A DNA stretch of 64,000 nt from Alkalimonas cellulosilytica. GTDB taxonomy: Bacteria; Pseudomonadota; Gammaproteobacteria; Enterobacterales; Alteromonadaceae. The translations under genes were made by a program, and so were the position numbers. Location: positions 31,418 to 95,417 of the forward strand of contig NZ_JAUHLI010000015.1 of assembly GCF_036325985.1 (NCBI RefSeq), given 5' to 3'. The stretch's first letter is position 1; each line of letters opens with the position of its first letter. This document shows, piece by piece, positions 37,254-45,969 of this stretch. Below the pieces are notes generated by a model. That model was not told the DNA's origin. It did not search any database and was given only the letters and a program-made list of their open reading frames with translations.

Positions 37254-38051
37254 TCAGTCCTGACCTAAAATACGATACAACAACTCTTTTACTGCAGCGG
37301 GTTCAAAAGGCTTATCGCACAGCGCATTGATGCCACTTTGCGCAATATTAGCCAGGTGCGCGTCGTTGGCTTCACTGGTGACCATCAGGATGGGAATGTG
37401 CGATAAGGTACTGTGTTCACGGATAAAGCGGGTCAGCTCTTCGCCATTCACTTCCGGCATATTGTAATCAGTGACCACCAGATCCACCATCTGCTGTTGC
37501 AGCAAGGTGATGGCCTGCTGGCCATCGTCGGCATCAATAATATGCTGCATGCCCAGGTTTTGCAGCACCCTGCGGATATGGTTGCGGGCCAGCCGGCTGT
37601 CATCAACAATCAGCACCCGCACATCCTGCACATCGAACAAATCCAGCTCCAGCTCAGAAGGGCTGATGTAGTCGATGGCGGCATTCAGGGCTTTACCCAG
37701 CTGCTCGGCATCAAAAGGTTTAGGCAAAATGGCAATGACACCGGATTGCTTAAAGGCTTCCAGCTGTTCTTTGCGGGTTTCACTGGAAACCAGCAAGAAC
37801 GGAATATCAGCGGTAGTGGGTTCGGTCTTTAGTTGCTGCAGCAGTTCCAGTGCGGTGCCATCGGCAAAGTGCAAGGCACTGGCAATAGCATCGGGGCGGT
37901 GCTGCCGGATAGCCGTGATGGCCTGCTGCAAACTAGCCGCTTCAGCGACCTGATGCACGGCTTCGGCTTTAAGCTTTTGCCGGATAATTTTGCGTTGCAC
38001 ATCCGAAGGCTCGGCCAGCAAAATATCCAGATCCTGGGTTGAAAGCTGCAT
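37254..38051 (-). CDS. Tandem-receiver response regulator
   Basis: The 265-residue protein is two CheY-like receiver domains and no output domain. The second (about 143-262) is canonical: Asp150/Asp151 in LIVDDSR, the phospho-acceptor Asp195 in VTDYNMPEVNG, Thr225 and Lys247. The first (about 8-125) has lost the acceptor: at the equivalent place (residue 59, in PDAIASALHFADG) an Ala stands, and the acidic pair is reduced to AE, though Lys111 in LPKPF is kept. It is probably a pseudo-receiver that regulates the active one. No kinase gene is adjacent, so the signal is unknown. Confidence 0.9.
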   Translation of the reverse strand: MQLSTQDLDILLAEPSDVQRKIIRQKLKAEAVHQVAEAASLQQAITAIRQHRPDAIASALHFADGTALELLQQLKTEPTTADIPFLLVSSETRKEQLEAFKQSGVIAILPKPFDAEQLGKALNAAIDYISPSELELDLFDVQDVRVLIVDDSRLARNHIRRVLQNLGMQHIIDADDGQQAITLLQQQMVDLVVTDYNMPEVNGEELTRFIREHSTLSHIPILMVTSEANDAHLANIAQSGINALCDKPFEPAAVKELLYRILGQD

Positions 38052-38166
38052 ACTGATTCCTACTGCAAAATGTTATTCTGGCACAGGTCTCTGGCAGTAT
38101 AAAGCCAATAGGCAATTTATGGTAAAGCGAAGGGATGAGCACGGTACACATATTGGATATGAGGAT

Positions 38167-38187
38167 ACCGCTTCACAATGAAGCGGT
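38167..38187. other. Perfect hairpin between the M56 and response-regulator genes
   Basis: ACCGCTTCA and TGAAGCGGT pair perfectly around a CAA loop. No T tract follows on either strand, so it is not a textbook terminator. It lies 31 bases beyond the stop of the M56 gene. Confidence 0.4.
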
Positions 38188-38217
38188 GTTACAGAAGGTA
38201 AAGTTGACTTGGGAAAA

Positions 38218-39399
38218 TCAAGCTGGGTCAGCTTCATCCATTTCAAAATTAAGCTGAATCGTCAAAGAACTATTGGCATTATCCGGATGATAGCGCCAGC
38301 GACTGACTGCTCGTAAAGCTTCGGCATCGAACACATCTGCCGGATGAGAAGCTACCACACGCAGATCCTCAGGTACCCCATTATCATCGATGGTAAAACT
38401 TAGAGTAACCCAGCCAGTAATACCTTCCTGAGCCGCTTTTACCGGATAGCGCGGCTCAATCCGCACTATAGGTGTTGCGACAGTAGCTGATTGTTCTAGG
38501 GTACTTTCTGCCTTTGCGGGTTGTTGCCATAACAGGCCTGAACTAACCAGAGCGGCTAATAACAGGAGGGCGGGGGTCTTGCTGAAGCCATGTTGCTGTT
38601 TCAGTTGTTGCAGTCGTTCTTTCATGGTGTTGGTTGCTCCATAGTGATGGAAAAAAGGTTGAAATTGCACTGTGGGTTTGGGCACCGACTGCATTGCTGC
38701 CAGCAGTGCATTGGCATAGCAAAATGGTGTGGATTTGGGGTGTCGCGAAAGCACCTCGGCATCGCAAGCCAGCTCCTGATCGGCACGGTAACGCCGGTAT
38801 GCCAGCCAGACGATAGGGTGAAACCAGAACAGGCACAGCAGAAATACCGCCAGTAGGTTGGCGTGCAAGTCACCCCGTTGCCAGTGTGCCAATTCATGTT
38901 GCAGGATCAAACGTCGCTGTGTACGGCTAAAGCGCTGGCGAAAATCTGCAGGCAGGATCAGGTTAGGCTTTAACATGCCAAAAATAGCTGGTCCAAGATT
39001 GTGCTGGCTGAGGTAACAACGCAGTTGGGAGTATCGGTGTTGGCGGCCTCGGCGCAATTGGTTGTGAAGTCGGAGGTGGCTACTAAGGCAAATGATGAGC
39101 AGCAAAGCCGTACCAGTCAGCCATAGCCGGAACAGGACGGTTGTACCGGTGCTGCTTCCTTGAACCACCTGCTGCCATTGATTGACATTAACTTGCAGCG
39201 TTTCTATCAAGGCTGGCTGAGCAGGCTGAGCCAGTTGAATGTCGGGCAGCAGCGGCAACAACAGTGTGAGCGGTACCGCTGCCCAGAGCAAATAACAACT
39301 GCGGGCTCCCAAACGTTGCAGCAACCAGGGATGCAGCAGCAAGAGTGGCACCAAAACCAGAATCAGCAGCAGGCTGCTTTGCCAAAGCCATAGCATCAT
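38218..39399 (-). CDS. M56-family (BlaR1-like) metallopeptidase with TonB C-terminal domain
   Basis: A 393-residue membrane protein with hydrophobic segments near 5-23, 35-52, 88-106, 181-199 and 276-290. The gluzincin motif HELAH is at 168-172, and EL in DQELACD (Glu209) is the probable third zinc ligand. This is the BlaR1/MecR1 protease core. The penicillin-binding sensor is absent; instead residues about 312-390 form a TonB-like C-terminal domain (RIEPRYPVKAAQEGITGWV, then RWRYHP). Its start overlaps the repressor gene stop (ATGA), and it probably cleaves or inactivates that repressor on an unknown envelope signal. Confidence 0.9.
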   Translation of the reverse strand: MMLWLWQSSLLLILVLVPLLLLHPWLLQRLGARSCYLLWAAVPLTLLLPLLPDIQLAQPAQPALIETLQVNVNQWQQVVQGSSTGTTVLFRLWLTGTALLLIICLSSHLRLHNQLRRGRQHRYSQLRCYLSQHNLGPAIFGMLKPNLILPADFRQRFSRTQRRLILQHELAHWQRGDLHANLLAVFLLCLFWFHPIVWLAYRRYRADQELACDAEVLSRHPKSTPFCYANALLAAMQSVPKPTVQFQPFFHHYGATNTMKERLQQLKQQHGFSKTPALLLLAALVSSGLLWQQPAKAESTLEQSATVATPIVRIEPRYPVKAAQEGITGWVTLSFTIDDNGVPEDLRVVASHPADVFDAEALRAVSRWRYHPDNANSSLTIQLNFEMDEADPA

Positions 39400-39779
39400 G
39401 GTTTCTCCTCCTGTTGTTGCTCAAGCTCGGCTACCAGCTGCTTCAGCTCAGCCAGATCGGCACTACTCAGTTCATGCTTGCGTGCGAAGCTGGCGACCAG
39501 TGGGGCTACCCGGCCAGCAAAGAGTTTTTGCACAAAGCTGCCACTGGCTTGTTGTTGATAGTCCTGTTGGGCTATGCAGGGGCTGTACAGGTAAGCCCGT
39601 CCCTGCGTCTGATAGCTAAGCGCGCCTTTGGTTACTAAACGGTTCAGCAGGGTTTTAATGGTTTTTTCGTGCCAGTCTTTTTGCTGCTGCAAGCGGGCGA
39701 TCACCTCTGCGGCGGTACAGGGGTGTTGTTGCCAGATTATCTGCATCACATCCAGCTCGGCATTGCTGATATCTAACAT
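39396..39779 (-). CDS. BlaI/MecI/CopY-family transcriptional repressor
   Basis: A 127-residue winged-helix repressor of the BlaI family: ISNAELDVMQIIWQQHPCTA, then KTIKTLLNRLVTKGALSY and a C-terminal dimerisation helix. The frame extends to a TTG at 39791, but GAGG before the ATG at 39779 favours the shorter form. Two dyads with BlaI-type TACA/TGTA half-sites lie just upstream, so autorepression is likely. The targets beyond its own operon are unknown. Confidence 0.92.
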   Translation of the reverse strand: MLDISNAELDVMQIIWQQHPCTAAEVIARLQQQKDWHEKTIKTLLNRLVTKGALSYQTQGRAYLYSPCIAQQDYQQQASGSFVQKLFAGRVAPLVASFARKHELSSADLAELKQLVAELEQQQEEKP

Positions 39780-39793
39780 GGTTTGCCTCAACG

Positions 39794-39830
39794 ATTACGG
39801 TTGTAATTCAATTAAGATTACATCTGTAAT
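39794..39830. promoter_or_regulatory. Pair of BlaI-type operator dyads
   Basis: ATTACATCTGTAAT (39817-39830) is an almost perfect palindrome with the BlaI-family core TACA-N2-TGTA. ATTACGGTTGTAAT (39794-39807) is a weaker copy. Their starts are 23 bases apart, about two helical turns, 14-52 bases before the repressor ATG at 39779. Confidence 0.7.
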
Positions 39831-39886
39831 TATAAAAGGCAAGTTCTATTTCAAAGAATTTTAACGGCTGTGGAAATCTTTTGATG

Positions 39887-39906
39887 AGCGGCTCTCGGGA
39901 GCCGCT
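39887..39906 (-). terminator. Probable terminator hairpin of the amidohydrolase gene
   Basis: An eight-base perfect stem AGCGGCTC/GAGCCGCT with a four-base loop lies 28 bases past the stop of the amidohydrolase gene. The following T tract is weak, so termination may be partial. Confidence 0.45.
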
Positions 39907-39934
39907 ATGAATGCCTGGGGAAGTTGGAGCGAAT

Positions 39935-41500
39935 TTAAGGTTGTGCTTCAGAAGCTTTGGCGCGCTCAACCATAGCCCGCACATCGGCCAGCAGGCGCTG
40001 CGCATCATAGATAATGCCATCCTTGATGGTGTAGCGTACACCTTTCGTGCGCATCGGTTGGTTGTGCTCATCCAGTCGGTAATGGCCAGTACCATACAGT
40101 ACTTTAAAGTTAGCCAGTGGGTTTTCCGCAACAATCAGCAGATCGGCTTTCTTGCCGGGAACCACACTGCCAATCTCATCCTCCATACCAAGCGCAATGG
40201 CGCCATTTAAAGTGGCGGCCTGAATAACTTCCAGTGCATTAAAGCCGGCTTCGCGCAATAGCTCCAGTTCTTGCACAAAAGCAAAACCATAAATTTTGTA
40301 GATGTAACCGGCATCGGAACCTACCGTGACCCGGCCGCCATGATTTTTGTAGTCGTTTAAAAACTGCATCCAGATGCGGTAGTTTTCACGCCAGCTGATT
40401 TCATGATCGGTGGTCCAGTCGAACCAGTAAGAGCCATGGGCGTAGCGGCTGGGCGTGAAGAAGCGCTCCAGTGTGGGCAAAGTATAGTGCTGGTGCCACT
40501 CGGCATTACGCTGGGCGGCAGCATCCCGGCTGGCTTCGTAGATGGTGAGCGTTGGGTTGATGGTAAAGTCCAGTGCGATCAGTTCGTCCCGTACCGCATT
40601 CCATTTGTCGGAGCCTGGTTCAGCGGCCTGGCGCCAGAGCTCACCCGCAGCACCAAAGCGATCCTGTTCGTTCTGGTAATTGTAATTGGCTGGGTAATGC
40701 TGAATCACCTGACGGGTAAATAAAGCTTCGGGCAAGCCATACCAGTGCTCCATTGAGTTCAGTCCCATGCGGGCACTGTCGAGCACATTGGTGCGCATCA
40801 CATTAAGCTGGGAATGGTGCATCATGGTACCGAGCCCCTGTTGCTGCGCCTCATCCAGCGCTGCGGAGATAATGGTTGGCGTGGCACCAAAAAACTTAAT
40901 ACCAGCGGCACCTGCTTGTTTGATCTGCCGCACCCATTGCCGGGCTTGCTCGGCATTACCAATAGGCCGCCCTAAGCCTTGGCCGAAGCCGACATAGGGA
41001 ATAATACGGGGTGCTACAATGCTGTTTTGTTCGGCTGCCCTTACGTGGCGTAAGGTCCAATCCAGGCCATTAAAACTGCCAGGCTCACGTACTGTGGTAA
41101 TACCATGGGCCAGCCACAACTTGAACACATACTCTGCTGGGATCCCTTGGGCTGAGCCACCAATATGGGCATGCATATCGACAAAACCGGGCAGGATGTA
41201 CATGCCGCTGACATCCATCTCTTGATCGCCCGCTGATGCTTTAGGCCGGCGGTTTTCCAGTACCGGCACATCCGGATAGCCGACAATGGCAACCTGCACA
41301 ATGCGGTCTTGTTCAATGACGATATCGACCGGGCCAACCGGTGGGGCGCCCTCGCCGCTAATCAGGATGCCCCCGCGAAGAATCAACCGTTGGTGAGGAC
41401 CATCACCTTGATCCCGCTCTGGTGCAGAAGGAGTGCGCTCAGCAGCACTGAGCGGTAATAACAGAGTAGCGAAAAATAAGCAAAGGAGTAGGGTGCGCAT
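39935..41500 (-). CDS. Exported metal-dependent amidohydrolase
   Basis: A 521-residue protein from the second of two adjacent ATGs (41500), which has GAGG five bases upstream; the ATG at 41503 is too close to that site. It begins with a signal peptide (MRTLLLCLFFATLLLPLSA). The metal-ligand motifs of the amidohydrolase superfamily are present: the HxH of GFVDMHAHIGG, a later His in MMHHSQL, NSMEHWYG and the Asp in GSDAGY. This resembles the imidazolonepropionase/prolidase-like branch; the substrate is unknown, and peptide-type amides are possible. The gene stands between the tusA-side genes and the BlaI repressor on the same strand. Confidence 0.85.
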   Translation of the reverse strand: MRTLLLCLFFATLLLPLSAAERTPSAPERDQGDGPHQRLILRGGILISGEGAPPVGPVDIVIEQDRIVQVAIVGYPDVPVLENRRPKASAGDQEMDVSGMYILPGFVDMHAHIGGSAQGIPAEYVFKLWLAHGITTVREPGSFNGLDWTLRHVRAAEQNSIVAPRIIPYVGFGQGLGRPIGNAEQARQWVRQIKQAGAAGIKFFGATPTIISAALDEAQQQGLGTMMHHSQLNVMRTNVLDSARMGLNSMEHWYGLPEALFTRQVIQHYPANYNYQNEQDRFGAAGELWRQAAEPGSDKWNAVRDELIALDFTINPTLTIYEASRDAAAQRNAEWHQHYTLPTLERFFTPSRYAHGSYWFDWTTDHEISWRENYRIWMQFLNDYKNHGGRVTVGSDAGYIYKIYGFAFVQELELLREAGFNALEVIQAATLNGAIALGMEDEIGSVVPGKKADLLIVAENPLANFKVLYGTGHYRLDEHNQPMRTKGVRYTIKDGIIYDAQRLLADVRAMVERAKASEAQP

Positions 41501-41662
41501 CATTGCCTCGGGTTTTCTTTTTAGTGTGGCAACAGCCTGCTGCAAAAGCCAGCAAGGGGCCATGAACCGCCCGGATTTTGCGATATGACTAGGTATGCCC
41601 GGTATAGCTGCAATGAAAGTGTCGGCTCGCTGGGCACTGTAGATATGGCTGCTTGTTATGGC

Positions 41663-42088
41663 TCAGTTTTGAAGCTGATGCTTTATTTGAATATCGGGCA
41701 ACTCAGAGTTGAACCAATGTTGCAGCGGCTCAAGTTGCTCCAGCGGGAAACGGTAATGCAAAGGACCATTGGTATTCAGTGTGATTCGCAGATAGCCGTA
41801 GCGATGGTCTTGCTGTAACTCCACAAGAACGGAAGGCAGGTTTGCTGTTTTTTCCATACCAACGCGCAGGCTGCCATCATCGCCTATGGAGAGTAGAGCC
41901 AGGATATCGTTGCAAGCTGTCCACTCAGTGGTGTTGCTTTGCTGATAATGAGCCAGTATGCCTTCGACGGCTATCGATAGCAGGATGATAGAAAAGGCAG
42001 TCCAGCCTTGCCAGGCAATCGATAAACCAAACAGCAACAACAGCAGGGCTTTTAGCGGGAGTGAGTCTTTTATCAGCGGCCAAAACAC
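41663..42088 (-). CDS. Small membrane protein of unknown function downstream of tusA
   Basis: A 141-residue protein starting at GTG (42088), one base after the tusA stop (TAA A GTG), so the two are translated together. Residues about 10-46 form two hydrophobic helices; the rest is soluble, with a beta-strand-rich domain ending PLEQLEPLQHWFNSEL. Two helices followed by a small cytosolic domain recall YgfX/CptA proteins, but no motif secures that link. Function unknown. Confidence 0.7.
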   Translation of the reverse strand: MFWPLIKDSLPLKALLLLLFGLSIAWQGWTAFSIILLSIAVEGILAHYQQSNTTEWTACNDILALLSIGDDGSLRVGMEKTANLPSVLVELQQDHRYGYLRITLNTNGPLHYRFPLEQLEPLQHWFNSELPDIQIKHQLQN

Positions 42089-42089
42089 T

Positions 42090-42335
42090 TTAAGTTCCTT
42101 TTTTTACCAGATACCGATAGGGCAACTCTGCGGTATCGCTGGCCAGCAACTGGTGATCCATAAAGCGGCAAAAGCTGGGGATATCGCGTGTCGTCGCCGG
42201 ATCATCGGCGATAATCAGCAGGGTTTCGCCCACCGCCATCTTTCGGATAGCCAGCCGGGTCATCATCACTGGCTCCGGGCAGCGCAGGCCCAGGGCATCC
42301 AGGGTCTGGCTGGCGTTTTCAAACAGTGGTTGCAT
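42090..42335 (-). CDS. tusA: Sulfur carrier protein TusA
   Basis: An 81-residue TusA/SirA, the sulfur relay protein for 2-thiouridine synthesis and other sulfur transfers. The sulfur-carrying Cys lies in ALGLRCPEPVMM. The frame continues upstream to a TTG, but GGAG five bases before the ATG at 42335 fixes the start, and the resulting length equals E. coli TusA. It is coupled to the unknown membrane-protein gene downstream. Confidence 0.93.
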   Translation of the reverse strand: MQPLFENASQTLDALGLRCPEPVMMTRLAIRKMAVGETLLIIADDPATTRDIPSFCRFMDHQLLASDTAELPYRYLVKKGT

Positions 42336-42380
42336 CAATACTCCAATAGGGCTGCACGGCCTGAGTTTGTTTGAAACCAG

Positions 42381-42410
42381 AAAAAAAGGGCCGTATAAAC
42401 GGCCCTTATT
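42381..42410 (-). terminator. Rho-independent terminator of fadBA
   Basis: AAGGGCCGT and ACGGCCCTT form a stem with a short AT loop, with A tracts on one side and TT on the other, 28 bases past the fadA stop. Confidence 0.75.
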
Positions 42411-42438
42411 CTAAGCGATTGTCAGTGTTGCTGCCAGC

Positions 42439-43602
42439 TTAAGGCCGTTCAAATACGGTAGCAATGCCCTGGCCCAAGCCAATACACATGGTCGCCAGGC
42501 CATATTTACCGTCTTTAGCTTCCATCACATTCAGCAAGGTGGTGCTGATGCGGGAGCCGGAACAACCCAGTGGATGCCCCAAAGCAATGGCGCCGCCATT
42601 GAGGTTCACTTTCTGATCGGCGACGTCCAGCAGGCCCAAATCCTTCATTACAGGTAGGGCCTGCGCAGCAAAGGCTTCGTTGAGCTCAGCGTAGTCGATG
42701 TCGCTGATGCTAACACCGGCCATTTTCAGCGCTTTTTTCGACGCTGGCACCGGGCCATAGCCCATGATGGACGGATCACAGCCAGCTACACCCATACCGC
42801 GGACATAAGCACGGATGGGCAGGCCCAGCGCCTTGGCTTTGTCTTCGCTCATCACCAGCATGCCGGAAGCGCCATCGGACAGGGCAGACGAGCTGCCGGC
42901 CGTGACGGTACCATTGGCCGGATCAAACACCGGCCGCAGCTGGCTTAAACCTTCCACTGTGGTTTCCGGCCGGATCACTTCGTCGGTATCGAACACCCGC
43001 AAAGCGCCATCGGCATCGTGCCCTTCGGTTGGGATGATTTCGTTTTTAAAGCGGCCTTGCACCGTGGCTTCATGCGCCAGCCGGTGTGAGCGGGCGGCAA
43101 ACTCATCCTGCTGCTGCCGGCTGATGCCATGCATCTTACCCAGCAACTCGGCGGTCAGGCCCATCATGCCCGCAGCTTTGGCCACAGAGGTGGCTAAGGC
43201 CGGGTGAAAGTCCACCCCATGATTCATTGGCACATGGCCCATGTGCTCGACACCACCAATCAGGTACACCTCACCCATGCCGGTTTGAATGGATTTAACC
43301 GCATCGTGCAGTGCCTGCATGGAAGAGCCACACAAACGGTTGATGGTGGCGGCAGGGACTGAGTGCGGAATGCCGGCCAGCAAGGAAGCATTGCGGGCGA
43401 CGTTAAAGCCTTGCTCCAGGGTTTGTTGCACACAGCCCCAGATGATGTCATCAATCTCGCTGGCATCCAGCTGCGGGTTACGTGCCAGCAAGGAGGCCAT
43501 TACATGGGCTGATAATGACTCAGCACGGATATTACGGTAGATGCCGTTTTTCGAACGGCCCATCGGGGTACGGATGCAATCAACAATTACGGCGTTTTTC
43601 AT
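42439..43602 (-). CDS. fadA: 3-ketoacyl-CoA thiolase
   Basis: The 387-residue thiolase ends each round of beta-oxidation by releasing acetyl-CoA. The acyl-enzyme Cys is in NRLCGSSMQALHDA. The His and Cys of the active site are in NGGAIALGHPLGCSGSR and MCIGLGQGIA. It is the beta chain of the FadBA complex, 17 bases after fadB. Confidence 0.97.
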   Translation of the reverse strand: MKNAVIVDCIRTPMGRSKNGIYRNIRAESLSAHVMASLLARNPQLDASEIDDIIWGCVQQTLEQGFNVARNASLLAGIPHSVPAATINRLCGSSMQALHDAVKSIQTGMGEVYLIGGVEHMGHVPMNHGVDFHPALATSVAKAAGMMGLTAELLGKMHGISRQQQDEFAARSHRLAHEATVQGRFKNEIIPTEGHDADGALRVFDTDEVIRPETTVEGLSQLRPVFDPANGTVTAGSSSALSDGASGMLVMSEDKAKALGLPIRAYVRGMGVAGCDPSIMGYGPVPASKKALKMAGVSISDIDYAELNEAFAAQALPVMKDLGLLDVADQKVNLNGGAIALGHPLGCSGSRISTTLLNVMEAKDGKYGLATMCIGLGQGIATVFERP

Positions 43603-43619
43603 CTGTTAGACTCCTGCGC

Positions 43620-45773
43620 TTAGACCGGGAAGAAACGCTGGCCATCGGCGGCCATGGCGCGGGTTTTATCGGTAACCTGGTAAATTTCACCCAGATGGGC
43701 GTACTTGTCGGCCAGAGCGACGAAATTGGCCAGACCCAGGGTATCGACGTAGCGTAACGGACCACCGCGGAAGGGCGGGAAGCCCAGGCCGTAAATCAAG
43801 CCCATATCGGCCTCAGCGGCACTGGCGACAATGCCTTCTTCCAGACAGCGAATGGTTTCGTTGATCATCGGCACCATGGTGCGGGCAATGATGTCTTCGG
43901 CGCTAAACTCGGTGGCGCTGTGGCAAATGCCAGCCAGCAGTTCGCGGCTGGCGTCATCCACCGCTTTTTTCGGCTTGCCTTTGGCATCTTTGCTGTATGC
44001 ATAAAAACCAAAGCCGTTTTTCTGGCCGTAGCGGTTGGCCTGGTACATGGCAGCGACCGGATCATTGTCCAGCTTGGCCATGCGGGTTGGGAAACCAGCG
44101 GCCATGACATCGGTGCAGTGGAAGGCGGTGTCCAGCCCCACCACATCCAGCAAATACGCCGGGCCCATCGGCCAGCCGAACTGCTTTTCCATCACCTTGT
44201 CGATTTGGGTGAAGTCGGCGCCATCCAGCACCAGCTTACTAAAGCCAGCGAAGTAGGGGAACAGCACCCGGTTGACGAAAAAACCCGGGCAGTCATTGAC
44301 CACAATCGGCGACTTACCCATTTTGGCAGCGTACGCCACCACAGCGGCTACCGTTTCTTCCGAGGTATCTTTGCCACGGATGACTTCAACCAACGGCATC
44401 CGGTGTACCGGGTTGAAGAAGTGCATGCCACAGAAGTTCTGCGGCCGGCTCAGGTTTTCGGCCAGTGAGTTGATGGAAATGGTCGAGGTGTTGGAGGTTA
44501 AAATGGCATCATCGCTCAGCAAGGCTTCGGTTTCTTTTAACACCGCGCCTTTGATTTTCGGGTTTTCCACCACAGCTTCCACCACGATATCGGCGTCTTT
44601 TACGCTTTCATAGCTTAGTGATGGCGTAATGCTGGCAATGACTTTGGCCATGCCGACAGCGTCCAAGCGTCCGCGCTCGACTTGTTTGGCGAGCAGCTTG
44701 GTCGCTTCGCCCATACCGAGCTCCAGCGCTTGCTGATTGATGTCTTTCATCACCGCCGGCACGCCTTTGCTGGCCGACTGGTACGCAATACCACCACCCA
44801 TGATGCCGGCACCCAGTACGGCGGCTTTGTTGACCGCTTTGCTGGCCGTTTTGGCAGCTTTTTTTGCTTTGCCTTTGATCAGCTGATCGTTTAAGAACAG
44901 ACCAATCTGAGCAGTGGCGGCATCGGTTTTGGCCAGCTTGGCAAAGCCCTGATTCTCCAATGCCATGGCACCGGCACGGTCCAACCCTGCAGCCGCTTCA
45001 ATGGTTTGCACTGCAACCATCGGCGCTGGGTAATGCTTACCGGCGGTGGCAAACACCATGCCTTTGGCAGTGCTGAAGCTCATGGTGGCTTCGGTTTTGT
45101 TCAGTTTTAGTGGTTGCAGCTTGACCGCACGCTTTTGCTGCCAGTTTAGTTTGCCGGCAATGGCATCCTGCAACATGGACAATGCCACCGCTTCCAGCTT
45201 CTCCGGCGCAGTGACGGCATCGATTAAGCCTTCCTGCTGGGCTTTGACCGCATTGCGATCTTTACCAGTGGTGATCCACTCCATCGCATTGTCGGCACCA
45301 ATGATGCGCGGCAAACGCACGGTACCGCCAAAACCTGGCATCAGGCCCAGTTTGACCTCTGGCAAACCAATTTTGGTGCTGCTGTCACCGACCCGGTAAT
45401 CACAGGCCAGAGTCCACTCACAGCCGCCACCGAGCGCAAAGCCACGGATCGCCACCACGGTTGGCACCGGTAAATCTTCACAGAGATCGAAGACATCGGA
45501 CGCTTGTTTGATCCAGGGGATAAGTTCTTGTTCGTCGCGTTGGAACACCGGCAAGAATTCGGTGATATCGGCGCCGACGATAAAGTTATCTTTACCACTG
45601 GTGAAAAGCACGCCAGTTACCGATTTATCTTGCTGCAGCTGTTCCAAAGCCGCCTTGCAATCTGCTAAGGTTTGTTGGTCGAACTTGTTGACGGAGCCTT
45701 CAGCATTGAAGGTAAACTTGGCAATACCGTCTGCGAGTTGTTCGACGGTAATGCGTGGACTTTGATACATCAT
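43620..45773 (-). CDS. fadB: Fatty acid oxidation complex alpha subunit
   Basis: A 717-residue multifunctional protein. The N-terminal enoyl-CoA hydratase/isomerase domain has GFALGGGCEWTLACDYRV. The central and C-terminal 3-hydroxyacyl-CoA dehydrogenase has the NAD-binding GAGIMGGGIAYQSASKG and CGMHFFNPVHRMPLVE. The start at 45773 has GGGAG about eight bases upstream. A FadR-like operator lies 48 bases before the gene. Confidence 0.97.
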   Translation of the reverse strand: MMYQSPRITVEQLADGIAKFTFNAEGSVNKFDQQTLADCKAALEQLQQDKSVTGVLFTSGKDNFIVGADITEFLPVFQRDEQELIPWIKQASDVFDLCEDLPVPTVVAIRGFALGGGCEWTLACDYRVGDSSTKIGLPEVKLGLMPGFGGTVRLPRIIGADNAMEWITTGKDRNAVKAQQEGLIDAVTAPEKLEAVALSMLQDAIAGKLNWQQKRAVKLQPLKLNKTEATMSFSTAKGMVFATAGKHYPAPMVAVQTIEAAAGLDRAGAMALENQGFAKLAKTDAATAQIGLFLNDQLIKGKAKKAAKTASKAVNKAAVLGAGIMGGGIAYQSASKGVPAVMKDINQQALELGMGEATKLLAKQVERGRLDAVGMAKVIASITPSLSYESVKDADIVVEAVVENPKIKGAVLKETEALLSDDAILTSNTSTISINSLAENLSRPQNFCGMHFFNPVHRMPLVEVIRGKDTSEETVAAVVAYAAKMGKSPIVVNDCPGFFVNRVLFPYFAGFSKLVLDGADFTQIDKVMEKQFGWPMGPAYLLDVVGLDTAFHCTDVMAAGFPTRMAKLDNDPVAAMYQANRYGQKNGFGFYAYSKDAKGKPKKAVDDASRELLAGICHSATEFSAEDIIARTMVPMINETIRCLEEGIVASAAEADMGLIYGLGFPPFRGGPLRYVDTLGLANFVALADKYAHLGEIYQVTDKTRAMAADGQRFFPV

Positions 45774-45820
45774 GCATGGTCTCCCTTTAAGTCAGGTCAT
45801 GTTGCGTAGGGTCACGCGCT

Positions 45821-45837
45821 AACTGGTACGATGAGAT
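45821..45837. promoter_or_regulatory. FadR-like operator upstream of fadBA
   Basis: AACTGGTACGATGAGAT carries the left FadR half-site AACTGGT in full and 4 of 7 bases of the right half. FadR represses fadBA in E. coli by binding such a site. Whether this organism uses FadR or a different regulator is not shown here. Confidence 0.5.
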
Positions 45838-45969
45838 AGCGTTCATTCCAGTGTGTCGCGGATGGCTGGAAAATTCAACTGTTTTTTAAACAGGCGTTTG
45901 ATTTTTGCCAGATCCATTCGTTTTAGCGCGAGAGTGGTTCTAACTATAGGCAGGAAATGGATTGAAAGC

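Noticed and set aside
45853..45969. Longer N terminus of Slt
   Set aside because: It would place 39 extra residues ahead of an evident signal peptide.
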